Translations under genes and position numbers: made by a program
The notes under the pieces: generated by a model
Told to the model about the DNA's origin: nothing
Database searches by the model: none
Seen by the model: the letters and a program-made list of their open reading frames with translations, nothing else
From: an uncultured Victivallis sp.
Lineage (GTDB): Bacteria; Verrucomicrobiota; Lentisphaeria; Victivallales; Victivallaceae
Assembly (NCBI GenBank): GCA_944389815.1
Contig: CALXNS010000087.1
Location: 1-64,000, forward strand
Length of the DNA stretch: 64,000 bases
Reading direction: 5' to 3'
Shown: positions 24,914-32,639 of the stretch, piece by piece
Numbering within the stretch: the first letter of the stretch is position 1
Layout of the letters: every line of letters starts with the position of its first letter

Positions 24914-25927
24914 ATGGCGGTATTGGATACGTTGCTGGAACGCGCCCGGAATGCGGCGAAGACCATTGTTCTGCCGGAAGGTCAGGATGTGCGTGTGGTG
25001 GTTGCCGCGAACAAGGCCGTGGAGAAACAGGCGGCCCGGCGGATCATCGTTCTCGGCAGTGAGGAGGAGATCACCGCGTCCTGCAAAGAGGGCGGGATTG
25101 CGGAACGGAAGTTTGAGACGGTCGATTATCTCAATTCGGAATTGCTTGCTGATTTCGCCGGCGAATTTTATGAGATGCGCAAGGCCAAGGGCATGACGCC
25201 GGAGAAGGCGGCGTCGATGATGAAGAGCCGGATTTATTTCGGCGCGATGATGTGCCGTCGCGGCCTGGCCGATGGATTGGTTGCCGGGAGCATCGCTTCG
25301 ACCGCCGACATGTTGCGCGCGGCGTTCCACTGCATCGGAACGGCTCCGGGGATGAAGATCGCCAGCAGCTGCTTCGTGATGGATCTCAAGACGCCGACCC
25401 CCTCCGGGGATGACGTGCTGCTCTTCGCCGACTGCGGTGTGAATCCGAATCCGGATGCCAACCAACTTGTGGACATTGCGCTGGCGACCAGTGCGTCGTA
25501 CAAGGCACTGCTCGGGAAGCAGCCGAAAGTGGCGTTTCTGTCGTTCTCGACCAAGGGAAGCGCCGAACATGAAATTCTTGAGAAAGTGAAGGAAGCTGCC
25601 GGATTGTTTGCGGCGAAGGTCGCCGCCGACGGACTCGACATTCTCAGCGACGGCGAGCTGCAGGCGGACGCCGCTCTGGTTCCGTCGGTTGCGAAGGCGA
25701 AAGCTCCGGGCAGCCCGCTCGCGGGCGGTGCGAATATTCTCATTTTCCCGGATCTCAATGCCGGAAACATCTGCTACAAACTCGTGCAGCGTCTGGCTCA
25801 TGCCGACGCCTACGGTCCGATTCTGCAGGGGTTGCGGAAACCGTTGAACGATCTGTCGCGCGGCTGTAACGCCGATGATATCTTTGGCCAGATCGTCATC
25901 ACCGCATGCCAGGCGGCGAATCAGTAA
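24914..25927 (+). CDS. pta: Phosphate acetyltransferase (short type)
   Basis: 337 residues, the single-domain form without the N-terminal regulatory part of E. coli Pta. It starts VLDTLLERARNAAKTIVLPEG and contains ADGLVAGSIASTADMLRAAF, GMKIASSCFVMDL, FADCGVNPNPD and PVLGGANILIFPDLNAGN-type sequence (here SPLAGGANILIFPDLNAGN). It converts acetyl-CoA and phosphate to acetyl phosphate, the substrate of AckA. AAGGAGG precedes the ATG. A strong terminator follows at 25963-26000. Confidence 0.95.
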   Translation: MAVLDTLLERARNAAKTIVLPEGQDVRVVVAANKAVEKQAARRIIVLGSEEEITASCKEGGIAERKFETVDYLNSELLADFAGEFYEMRKAKGMTPEKAASMMKSRIYFGAMMCRRGLADGLVAGSIASTADMLRAAFHCIGTAPGMKIASSCFVMDLKTPTPSGDDVLLFADCGVNPNPDANQLVDIALATSASYKALLGKQPKVAFLSFSTKGSAEHEILEKVKEAAGLFAAKVAADGLDILSDGELQADAALVPSVAKAKAPGSPLAGGANILIFPDLNAGNICYKLVQRLAHADAYGPILQGLRKPLNDLSRGCNADDIFGQIVITACQAANQ

Positions 25928-25962
25928 TAGAAAAGCATTCGTTTCATCGGAAGGTGATTGAG

Positions 25963-26000
25963 ACGCTTCGTCCCCGGGAATGGGGCGAAGCGTTTTTTTT
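25963..26000 (+). terminator. Terminator after pta
   Basis: Stem ACGCTTCG-(T)-CCCC / GGGG-CGAAGCGT with one bulged T, followed by eight T. Confidence 0.85.
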
Positions 26001-26021
26001 GCATGAATTTTAATGCGGGAC

Positions 26022-26050
26022 TTGTAAAGCGGACAATATGAGGTTATTTT
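26022..26050 (+). promoter_or_regulatory. Promoter of rpsO (TATTTT class)
   Basis: TTGTAA (26022-26027), 17-bp spacer, TATTTT (26045-26050) preceded by GT and followed by AA. The distance to the rpsO ATG is 92 bp, leaving an untranslated leader that could hold an S15 autoregulatory structure; I did not resolve one. Confidence 0.5.
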
Positions 26051-26142
26051 AAATAATCTGTAAACGGTTTGGATGGTTGACTGCATCGAATGGTCCGGTG
26101 CGGCGGCTGTCAAACACGCAATGTATGGAAGGATAAAACACC

Positions 26143-26412
26143 ATGGACAAAGCGACCAAGACCGACATCATCAAGAAGTACGCCCGCAAGGAAGGCGACA
26201 CCGGTTCTCCGGAAGTGCAGATCGCGCTGCTGAGCGCGCGCATCAATGAACTGACGGAACACCTGAAGGTGAATTTCAAGGATCACAGCACCCGCCGCGG
26301 GTTGCTGGCGATGGTCAGTCTGCGCAAGAAGCTTCTGAGCTATCTTGCCCGGGAAAATCATGCCCGGTATATCGAGTTGACCGATGAGCTGGGAATCCGT
26401 CGCGCGAAATAA
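26143..26412 (+). CDS. rpsO: Ribosomal protein S15
   Basis: 89 residues, exactly the family length. [23 protein letters not shown] and [20 protein letters not shown] are the S15 signature, ending [13 protein letters not shown]. It binds 16S rRNA helices 20-22 early in 30S assembly. GGAAGGA lies upstream of the ATG. In many bacteria pnp follows; here a terminator follows at once, so it is monocistronic. Confidence 0.97.
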   Translation: MDKATKTDIIKKYARKEGDTGSPEVQIALLSARINELTEHLKVNFKDHSTRRGLLAMVSLRKKLLSYLARENHARYIELTDELGIRRAK

Positions 26413-26439
26413 TCGTTCGGGCGAATTTCTCAAAAAAAT

Positions 26440-26477
26440 CCCGTTCTGTTCCTGTCGGAATGGAACGGGTTTTTGTT
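26440..26477 (+). terminator. Terminator after rpsO
   Basis: Stem CCCGTTC/GAACGGG with an inner TTCC/GGAA pair, followed by TTTTTG; an A-run in front would let it act in both directions. Confidence 0.8.
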
Positions 26478-26501
26478 TGCTTCAGAAACGGAGATTGGGA
26501 T

Positions 26502-26538
26502 AAAAAAAAACGCCGTTCCATAGTTGCATGGAACGGCG
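26502..26538 (-). terminator. Terminator of the LysM-protein gene
   Basis: Perfect 11-bp stem CGCCGTTCCAT (26511-26521) / ATGGAACGGCG (26528-26538) with loop AGTTGC. On the minus strand it is followed by nine T. Confidence 0.85.
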
Positions 26539-26563
26539 GTCGAGTCCTGGTCGGGTGGGGGAA

Positions 26564-27718
26564 TTATTCCGCCGCAGGAACGAAGAGGATCAGGCCGGGC
26601 TTGAGTTTTCCGTCGACCGGGAGATCGCTGTTGAGTTTCTTCAAGGCTTCCACGGTGGTTTTGTTATTCGTGGCGAATGTTTCAAGATCGACCTCTTCGG
26701 TCACTTCCACCGGCGTAGAGCTGCCGATGACGATCTCCGCTTCGGAGACGGCGGTTGCGGCATCTCCGACTGCGGCGCTTCCGGCGGCTGGCGCCGCGGT
26801 GGCGGCGTTGGCGGCTTCGTTGAGCGCGGCACTCAAATCAAGAGCAACATCGTCCGTCGTGGCCGTCGTCGCAGCGCCGGCGGCCGGCGCCGTGGTTGTC
26901 GTGGTTGTCGTGGTTGTCGCAACGACGGGTGAAGTCGCGGTGGCGGCGGAACTCACCGCAGCAGTGCCGGCGGCCGCGACAGCTGTTGAGGCCGCCTTGG
27001 TGCTCTTGCCCGGAACGACCAGTTTCTGACCGATCTGGAGCCGGCGGGTCTGGGCGTCGGTCAGATTGTTCGCCTTCTGGAGGTCGGCGGTTTTGACGCC
27101 GAGCCGGCGGGCGATCTTGCCGAGTGTGTCGCCGGCCTTAATGACATAAGTTCCATCGGCCGCCAGAGCCGCACTGGCCGCCGCAGTGCTCGTTTTCACG
27201 CTGGAGGCACTGGCGCCCTTCTGCGGGGCGGCAGAACCGCTTTTCCCCGGGATGACCAGCTTTTGACCGATGCGGAGCCGACGTGCGCTCTGGAGGTCAA
27301 GGTTGTTCGCCTTGAGCATCGCCGAAACGCTTACGCCGTACTGATGGGCGATTTTGCCGACGGTATCGCCGGCCTTGACTTCATAGGTGCCGCCTGCCGC
27401 ACTGGAGGCCGTGGTGGATGAGGTGGAAATCGGGTTGGAGGCAACCGAAGCCATCGGCTGATAGGTCGGAGCTTCCGACTTGCGGGTCGAAGGCGCCGCG
27501 ACAGGACGAGTCTGCGGTTCAGCGGGGCGGAAACTGGTGGTCGGCGGGACGTTTTCCATCGGATCGACCGTCATCGGCGCGTCGCTACCCTCCGCCGGGA
27601 CATAACGCCGTTCATCCATCACGACGTTCTTGCAGCCGCCGGACGCGAAGAGCCCGCTGAAGATTACCACATGGAGCGCCGTGACGCCCACCAGAATGAC
27701 GATCATATTTTTTTTCAC
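26564..27718 (-). CDS. LysM-domain cell-envelope protein
   Basis: 384 residues from a GTG at 27718, with GGAGG 7 bases upstream. An N-terminal hydrophobic segment ends in FASGGCK, a possible lipobox with Cys29. Two LysM domains follow (about residues 112-158 and 190-237), both with YxVKAGDTxGKIA and RLxIGQKLVxPGKS, which bind N-acetylglucosamine in peptidoglycan. A Thr/Ala-rich linker with nine consecutive Thr and a diverged C-terminal LysM-like end (TFATNNKTTVEALKKLN) complete it. It probably tethers to the cell wall. It has its own promoter (27786-27813). No catalytic domain is visible. Confidence 0.85.
   Translation of the reverse strand: MKKNMIVILVGVTALHVVIFSGLFASGGCKNVVMDERRYVPAEGSDAPMTVDPMENVPPTTSFRPAEPQTRPVAAPSTRKSEAPTYQPMASVASNPISTSSTTASSAAGGTYEVKAGDTVGKIAHQYGVSVSAMLKANNLDLQSARRLRIGQKLVIPGKSGSAAPQKGASASSVKTSTAAASAALAADGTYVIKAGDTLGKIARRLGVKTADLQKANNLTDAQTRRLQIGQKLVVPGKSTKAASTAVAAAGTAAVSSAATATSPVVATTTTTTTTTAPAAGAATTATTDDVALDLSAALNEAANAATAAPAAGSAAVGDAATAVSEAEIVIGSSTPVEVTEEVDLETFATNNKTTVEALKKLNSDLPVDGKLKPGLILFVPAAE
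26892..26918. repeat. 9-bp tandem repeat in the LysM gene
   Basis: GTGGTTGTC is repeated three times without change, giving (Thr-Thr-Thr)3 in the linker. The unit keeps the frame, so copy-number change would only alter linker length. Confidence 0.8.
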
Positions 27719-27785
27719 AACCCACCCTCCTGAAACGCTTGAAAATTGCTATGCGACCCCTGCCGCAAATTTATGTCTTATATAT

Positions 27786-27813
27786 AATATAAGATGCCCG
27801 CCGGCAAATGCAA
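27786..27813 (-). promoter_or_regulatory. Promoter of the LysM-protein gene
   Basis: On the minus strand TTGCAT (27813-27808), 16-bp spacer, TATATT (27791-27786). The TTGCAT lies in the 3' arm of a short hairpin (GGCAAAT/ATTTGCC) after the ftsB stop. Confidence 0.5.
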
Positions 27814-27840
27814 AGAGAATTTGCCCTTCCGGGAAAAAAA

Positions 27841-28149
27841 TTATTTACTTTTTTCGGGGGCGGGATATTTCATGACCCGTTCGCCTTCGCGGACGAGTCC
27901 GAATTTCTCCCGCGCGACCTTTTCCACGGCGGCGGGAGACTGTTTGAGATCGGCCACTTCCGTGTTCAACCGGACGCTTTCCTCACGTTTTTCGTTGAGT
28001 TCCGCGTTCAGTTCAGTAAGTTCGCCCTGTTTTTTCTGAAGTTCGCGCATCACCGGCAGCAGCAGCACGATCGCCGCCGCCACCAGCAGTACGAAGATGA
28101 GACAGAGCAGATAGGTGGAAAAGGAATTTTTCTTACGGTTCTCCACCAC
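27841..28149 (-). CDS. FtsB/DivIC-family septum formation protein
   Basis: 102 residues from a GTG start at 28149; AAAGGAGG lies 5 bases upstream. One transmembrane helix (about residues 12-32, YLLCLIFVLLVAAAIVLLL) is followed by a coiled coil (about 33-75) and the conserved end EKVAREKFGLVREGERV. This is the bitopic architecture of FtsB/DivIC, which with FtsL and FtsQ activates septal wall synthesis. Downstream of rho in the same direction with a 37-bp gap. Confidence 0.85.
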   Translation of the reverse strand: MVENRKKNSFSTYLLCLIFVLLVAAAIVLLLPVMRELQKKQGELTELNAELNEKREESVRLNTEVADLKQSPAAVEKVAREKFGLVREGERVMKYPAPEKSK

Positions 28150-28186
28150 GGGATCCTCCTTTCACTCCTTGTCCCGGTCGGATTAA

Positions 28187-30076
28187 TCAGTTTGCATTCG
28201 GTTGCAGCGTCAAGAGGAATTCGATGTTGGTCTTGACCTTCTTCAACCGCCCGAGCAGCAGTTCCATCGCTTCCGCCGGAGGAACGCCGTTGATCGCCTT
28301 GCGCAGCAGCCATACTTTGCTCAATTCATCGGGATGGAGCAGAAGTTCCTCCTTGCGGGTTCCGGATTTCTCGATGTTGATCGCCGGATAAATGCGCCGG
28401 TCGGAGACGTTGCGGTCCAGATGCAGTTCCATATTTCCGGTTCCCTTGAACTCTTCGAAAATCACGTCGTCCATGCGGCTGCCGGTTTCGATCAGTGCGG
28501 TGGCGATGATCGTCAAACTCCCGTGGCCTTCGATGTTGCGGGCGGCGCCGAAGAAGCGTTTGGGTTTATGGAGAGCGGTGGCGTCGACGCCGCCGGTCAG
28601 GATCTTCCCGCTGTGCGGCTGCAGCGTATTGTAGGCGCGCGCAAGGCGGGTGATGCTGTCGAGCATGATGACTACATCCTGACCGTATTCGACCAGGCGC
28701 TTGGCTTTTTCGATCACCATTTCGGCGACCTGAACGTGCCGTTCCGGCGGTTCGTCGAAGGTCGAACTGACCACTTCCGCGTCGACGCAGCGTTTCATAT
28801 CGGTAACCTCCTCGGGACGTTCGTCGATGAGGAGAATGATCAGTTTCACCTCGGGATTGTTCGCTCGGATGTTGTTTGCAAGTTTCTGCATCAAAACGGT
28901 TTTTCCCGTTCTCGGCGGCGCGACGATCAGGCCGCGCTGCCCCTTGCCGATCGGCGTGACCAGATCGACGATGCGGGTGGAATAATCGGCCGGATCGCGC
29001 TCCAGCACGAGGCGTTCGGTCGGAAAATAGGGGGTCAGGCTGTTGAAGGGGATGATCTCCTTCTTGCGTTCGGGCGAATCGTTGTTGATGCTTTCAACTT
29101 TGAGCATCGCGAAGAAACGTTCCTTCTCGCGCGGCGTGCGGATCTGTCCGGCGACGTAATCCCCGGTCTTCAGCGCAAAACGCTTGATCTGCGACGGCGA
29201 AAGGTAAATATCCTCCGAACAGGGCAGATAACTGTAACTTGCCGACCGCAGAAATCCGAAGCCGTCCGGCAGCACTTCGAGATAGCCGGAGCCGTAAAGC
29301 TGACCGCTCTTTTCCGCGTTGGCGCGGAGGATTTCTCCGATCAGGGTTGATTTCTCCAACGCTCCGATTCCCTCGATGCCGAGCTCGGCCCCCATCTGGG
29401 CGAGTTCCTGCATGGATTTCTCCTGCAGTTCGGAAATGTTCAGCGAGGGCGCGATGTGATCCCGCGGCATGTCCCGGCGGCCGTTGCCGCCGCTGTTGTG
29501 GTTGCCGCGGCGGAACTCCCGACGCGACTCATTGCCGCCGTTGAAATTGCTGTTGCCGCTGCCGGCTTCGCCGTTCCCCTGAGCCGGGCTGTCGGCCGGG
29601 AGCGTCTGAGCGTGCTCCTTGTGGTTTTCCTGCGGAACGGCGTTCGTTTCCGCCGCGGTTTCACTTCCGGACTCCCGGAATTCAGCGGGGAGATCGCTGT
29701 CGAAATTTTCCCGGACGGCAACTTCGTCGGAATTTTCCTCATGTTCGCGGCGCTCCATCCGGACGCCTCTTTCGGAACGGAAATTTTTTTCCCGTCGGGC
29801 ATTCCGCGGCGGCCGTCCGCGTCTGGCAGGCTGCGGTTGCTGCGGGGCGGCCGGTTCGGCCGGGGCGGATTCGGAAAGCTCCTCCAGGAGCAGTTCGCGC
29901 ATCACCTCTTCCGGAGTCGGTTCCGGGTTGAACGGCAGATCCGCCTGAGTGTCGGAGCGATGGGTTTCTTCGGTTTCGGCGGGTTTCGCCTTGGGGCGAC
30001 GCCCGCGCCGGCGGGGAGCCGGGCGCTGTTCGGCGTTTTCGTTGTTGTCGGGGATCAGATCTTTGTTTTCGTCCAT
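28187..30076 (-). CDS. rho: Transcription termination factor Rho with long N-terminal extension
   Basis: 629 residues against about 420 in E. coli. Residues 1-208 are a charged, low-complexity extension rich in Arg, Glu, Pro, Gly and Asn. The Rho core then begins with [20 protein letters not shown], the RNA-binding cold-shock domain ([18 protein letters not shown] and [19 protein letters not shown]), the Walker [11 protein letters not shown] (about 385-395), [29 protein letters not shown] and the R-loop region [14 protein letters not shown]. It is an RNA-dependent hexameric helicase that ends transcripts. Its start overlaps the end of coaE by 22 bp. Confidence 0.95.
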   Translation of the reverse strand: MDENKDLIPDNNENAEQRPAPRRRGRRPKAKPAETEETHRSDTQADLPFNPEPTPEEVMRELLLEELSESAPAEPAAPQQPQPARRGRPPRNARREKNFRSERGVRMERREHEENSDEVAVRENFDSDLPAEFRESGSETAAETNAVPQENHKEHAQTLPADSPAQGNGEAGSGNSNFNGGNESRREFRRGNHNSGGNGRRDMPRDHIAPSLNISELQEKSMQELAQMGAELGIEGIGALEKSTLIGEILRANAEKSGQLYGSGYLEVLPDGFGFLRSASYSYLPCSEDIYLSPSQIKRFALKTGDYVAGQIRTPREKERFFAMLKVESINNDSPERKKEIIPFNSLTPYFPTERLVLERDPADYSTRIVDLVTPIGKGQRGLIVAPPRTGKTVLMQKLANNIRANNPEVKLIILLIDERPEEVTDMKRCVDAEVVSSTFDEPPERHVQVAEMVIEKAKRLVEYGQDVVIMLDSITRLARAYNTLQPHSGKILTGGVDATALHKPKRFFGAARNIEGHGSLTIIATALIETGSRMDDVIFEEFKGTGNMELHLDRNVSDRRIYPAINIEKSGTRKEELLLHPDELSKVWLLRKAINGVPPAEAMELLLGRLKKVKTNIEFLLTLQPNAN

Positions 30077-30672
30077 GGTTCCATTGCCTCTGCTTGGTCG
30101 ATTAATTCACAAATCTGCAGCTCAAGTTCTTCACGGGGGCCGTTGTTGATCAAAGCGAAATCCGCCCGTTCGAGTTTTTTATCGGGATCGAGCTGCCGCG
30201 CTTCCCGAAGCCGGATTTCCGAATCGGTGAAATTCCGGTATTGCCGCAGTCGGGCGTGACGGATCTCCGTTGTCGCCCAGAGCACGGCCACATGATCGAC
30301 GCCGAACGAGATTCCCGCTTCGTAAAGAAGTGGAATTTCCACTGCGCCGTTGCTTTTTTCCGCGCGCCATTGCGCGGTCAAGTCGAGAATCTTCCGCAGC
30401 AATGCCGGATAGAGCATCGCCGTCAATTGTGCGAGTTCGTCCGGATCGGCGAAGACGATCCGCGCCACCTTGCGCCGATCCGGCGTGCCGTCCGGCGCGA
30501 GAACTCCGCCGCCCCAGCGCCGCGCCATTGCGCGAACCGGCTCCGAATCAGGATCGGCGTAAAGTTCATGACAGAGCTGATCCGCGTCGGTCGTCCGCCA
30601 GTTGTGCGCGGCAAATGCCGTCAGCGCGGCGCTTTTGCCGCAGCCGATTGCACCGGTAATTCCTAAAATCAT
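30055..30672 (-). CDS. coaE: Dephospho-CoA kinase
   Basis: 205 residues. P-loop [13 protein letters not shown] at residues 4-16, then [10 protein letters not shown], the CoA-domain [12 protein letters not shown] and [19 protein letters not shown], and [16 protein letters not shown] near the end. It phosphorylates dephospho-CoA to coenzyme A. It is the first gene of the coaE-rho-ftsB set and overlaps rho, so the two are translationally coupled. No clear ribosome-binding site was seen before its ATG. Confidence 0.93.
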   Translation of the reverse strand: MILGITGAIGCGKSAALTAFAAHNWRTTDADQLCHELYADPDSEPVRAMARRWGGGVLAPDGTPDRRKVARIVFADPDELAQLTAMLYPALLRKILDLTAQWRAEKSNGAVEIPLLYEAGISFGVDHVAVLWATTEIRHARLRQYRNFTDSEIRLREARQLDPDKKLERADFALINNGPREELELQICELIDQAEAMEPWTKTKI

Positions 30673-30783
30673 AATAATTTGAAAACCATCCGGGTATTTC
30701 GCTCCGCCCCGCTTGAAAAAGAAAAGCGCAGAATGAAAGCCGCATCGACTTGCTTATGTGGAAAATTCAGACATAGAAACCAG

Positions 30784-30811
30784 TTGAAACAACCGGTGTT
30801 GCTGTTATAAT
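30784..30811 (+). promoter_or_regulatory. Promoter of the NUDIX gene
   Basis: TTGAAA (30784-30789), 16-bp spacer, TATAAT (30806-30811). The ATG follows 109 bp downstream; the leader carries a hairpin at 30814-30835. Confidence 0.6.
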
Positions 30812-30813
30812 AA

Positions 30814-30835
30814 CTTGAAAATGCGATTTTTCAAG
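30814..30835 (+). promoter_or_regulatory. Hairpin at the start of the NUDIX leader
   Basis: CTTGAAAA / TTTTCAAG with a short loop, beginning 3 bp after the -10 box. AT-rich and without a downstream T-run; it could be an operator or a 5' stabilising stem. Confidence 0.4.
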
Positions 30836-30920
30836 TGCATTTTAAATAAAAAGCACAAAAACCGGGCATTTTTTTCCCGATTCGGTCCCGGTTTGCGGAA
30901 ATCAATATGGAATCTGGAGA

Positions 30921-31493
30921 ATGAAACAGCAGAAAGTCATCGGAAGCCGCACGCTCGGAGCCGGGCGTTATCTCACACTCAGGGAACTGGAGTTCATCGA
31001 CGATCGCGGTCGTCGCCGGAAATGGGAGAGCGCCGACCGCTCCGGCGCCGGCGCGGCGGCGTTTCTTGTGGCGGTCATTCAACCGGAGGACGAATTGCTG
31101 CTGGTGCGGCAGTTCCGTCCGCCGACGGGGAAATGGATGCTCGAATTCCCGGCCGGGCTGATCGAACCGGGCGAGACGCCGGCGGAGACCGCGGAACGCG
31201 AACTCTATGAGGAAACCGGTTATCGCGGCAGAGTTTGTTCGGTCAGCAATCCCGGATACAGTTCGCCCGGATTGACCGGCGAACCGATCACGATGGTGAC
31301 CATGGAGATCGATGGAAGCGCGTTTCGCGCCGGCGAGGTGGAGAATCATCCGGAGGATTCCGAATGCATCGAATGCTTCCGGGTTCCGCGCCGGAATCTG
31401 GCCGCGTTCATCCGCGAACAGGAGGCGCAGAACGTCGGGGTGGACACCAAGCTTTACGTCTATGCGCTGGCGCTCGCGTTTCCGCTCAGATGA
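30921..31493 (+). CDS. NUDIX hydrolase, ADP-ribose pyrophosphatase-like
   Basis: 190 residues. The Nudix box is complete: GLIEPGETPAETA followed by ERELYEETGY (about residues 78-100), with the Glu residues that bind magnesium. RQFRPPTGKWMLEFPAGL in front and SPGLTGEPITMV after it are typical of the ADP-ribose pyrophosphatase (NudF-like) subgroup, which cleaves ADP-ribose to AMP and ribose 5-phosphate. GGAG lies very close to the ATG. Other nucleoside-diphosphate sugars are possible substrates. Confidence 0.85.
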   Translation: MKQQKVIGSRTLGAGRYLTLRELEFIDDRGRRRKWESADRSGAGAAAFLVAVIQPEDELLLVRQFRPPTGKWMLEFPAGLIEPGETPAETAERELYEETGYRGRVCSVSNPGYSSPGLTGEPITMVTMEIDGSAFRAGEVENHPEDSECIECFRVPRRNLAAFIREQEAQNVGVDTKLYVYALALAFPLR

Positions 31494-31522
31494 AAAATTT
31501 CGGAAATATTCTTTTCCGGCGC

Positions 31523-31551
31523 TTGCATTCCCGGAATCGCCCGGTTATAGT
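31523..31551 (+). promoter_or_regulatory. Promoter of the Lrp-type sensor gene
   Basis: TTGCAT (31523-31528), 17-bp spacer, TATAGT (31546-31551), 65 bp before the start. Confidence 0.6.
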
Positions 31552-31616
31552 TAGGGCGGAGCGGGACGGCGGTTCCGCTTCGGCGAAGTTCAATATTCTG
31601 AACCAAGGGAGAGTGT

Positions 31617-31895
31617 GTGAAAATGGTTACTGGAATCGTCCTGGTCAATGTGGAACGTGCGATGATCCGCACCGTGATTGAAGATCTGATGAAGATCGAG
31701 GGCGTCTCGGAAGTTTATGCCGTGGCGGGGGAATACGATCTGGTTGTCATGATCCGTGTGCAGAGCAATGCCGAGCTGGCCGACATCATTGCGTCGCGCA
31801 TGACGCACGACATCAATGGAATCATTCATACCAAGACATTGGTGACTCTCAATTCCTATGCGAAAATCGATCTGGAAAAGGTATTTTTAGGCTGA
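31617..31895 (+). CDS. Stand-alone Lrp/AsnC ligand-binding (RAM) domain protein
   Basis: 92 residues from a GTG at 31617, 5 bases after AAGGGAG; an ATG at 31623 is the alternative start. VTGIVLVNVERAMIRTVIED, then KIEGVSEVYAVAGEYDLVVM and a final THDINGIIHTKTLVTLN match the alpha-beta RAM domain of Lrp/AsnC regulators, without any helix-turn-helix. Such stand-alone domains form rings of dimers and bind amino acids. It is monocistronic, with its own promoter and terminator. Its partner is unknown. Confidence 0.85.
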   Translation: MKMVTGIVLVNVERAMIRTVIEDLMKIEGVSEVYAVAGEYDLVVMIRVQSNAELADIIASRMTHDINGIIHTKTLVTLNSYAKIDLEKVFLG

Positions 31896-31926
31896 GCATT
31901 TCGCCGTCACCGACGGATTTGTTTTC

Positions 31927-31957
31927 ACGGCCGGAAGAAAATCCGGCCGTTTTTTTG
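31927..31957 (+). terminator. Terminator after the Lrp-type gene
   Basis: Perfect nine-base-pair stem ACGGCCGGA/TCCGGCCGT, loop AGAAAA, then a T-run. Confidence 0.88.
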
Positions 31958-31967
31958 TATTCGGAAC

Positions 31968-31996
31968 TTGCCAAAGCGTCGCCCTGCCTGTAAATT
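31968..31996 (+). promoter_or_regulatory. Promoter of the lipoprotein-murF-murE genes
   Basis: TTGCCA (31968-31973), 17-bp spacer, TAAATT (31991-31996), 61 bp before the lipoprotein start. Confidence 0.45.
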
Positions 31997-32057
31997 ATTT
32001 CATGAGATCGACGTGGAAGTTGTTTCATCAGAATCAAGCGACGGAGGATAAAATAAG

Positions 32058-32639
32058 ATGCGCGTTGCATTGCTGTTCGCATGCCTGGCGGCGGCGGTTT
32101 CGTTTTTCCTCGGCGGCTGTGCCGAACCGGTGGTTTTTTCCGAGGTGTTCCAGCAGAAACAGGGCGAGAAGCTCTACACGAGGTACAACATCTGGTACAC
32201 GGATCCGGGGAACATCAGCTGCCTGAATATCCAGTCCGGAAATATATTGCCGATCGGCAGCGAAATCGAACCGGTCGGAACCAACGTCCGCAATCAGATC
32301 ATTTTCAAAGATACGGCAGGTCAGGAGTACCGGATCAAATTCGACGCCGGGTACCGCCTCTGCACGATGCGCGACTTCATCGCCTACACCTTTACGACCG
32401 AGCCGCCGTCGGAATTTCTTCGTGACGTGCCGGAGGCGGCGCTGACCCGTATTCATCGCGGCGAGGTGGTTCCCGGGATGAGCCGCGCCGAAGTGCTTTT
32501 CGCCTACGGCCCGCCGCCGGCGATCCGGACGCCCAATCTGCGCAACGAGAGCTGGATCTACTGGTACGGTTCCGACAACCAGAGCGTCCGGGTGGTCTTC
32601 CGTGGCGACAAGGTCCGCAACATCATCAAGGCGGAATGA
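32058..32639 (+). CDS. Outer-membrane lipoprotein with BamE/SmpA-like C-terminus
   Basis: 193 residues. A lipoprotein signal peptide ends in FFLGGC, so the mature protein is acylated at Cys21. The last 60 residues (RGEVVPGMSRAEVLFAYGPP, then WIYWYGSDNQSVRVVF) have the G-M-S/T-x-x-E-V pattern of the BamE/SmpA-like fold. The middle is of unknown fold. GGAGG precedes the ATG. Its stop overlaps the murF start by 4 bases, linking its synthesis to peptidoglycan precursor enzymes. A part in outer-membrane assembly is possible but unproven. Confidence 0.75.
   Translation: MRVALLFACLAAAVSFFLGGCAEPVVFSEVFQQKQGEKLYTRYNIWYTDPGNISCLNIQSGNILPIGSEIEPVGTNVRNQIIFKDTAGQEYRIKFDAGYRLCTMRDFIAYTFTTEPPSEFLRDVPEAALTRIHRGEVVPGMSRAEVLFAYGPPPAIRTPNLRNESWIYWYGSDNQSVRVVFRGDKVRNIIKAE

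Noticed and set aside
26051-26142. S15-binding regulatory fold in the rpsO leader
   Set aside because: The leader length would allow one, but no convincing stem or pseudoknot could be traced by eye.
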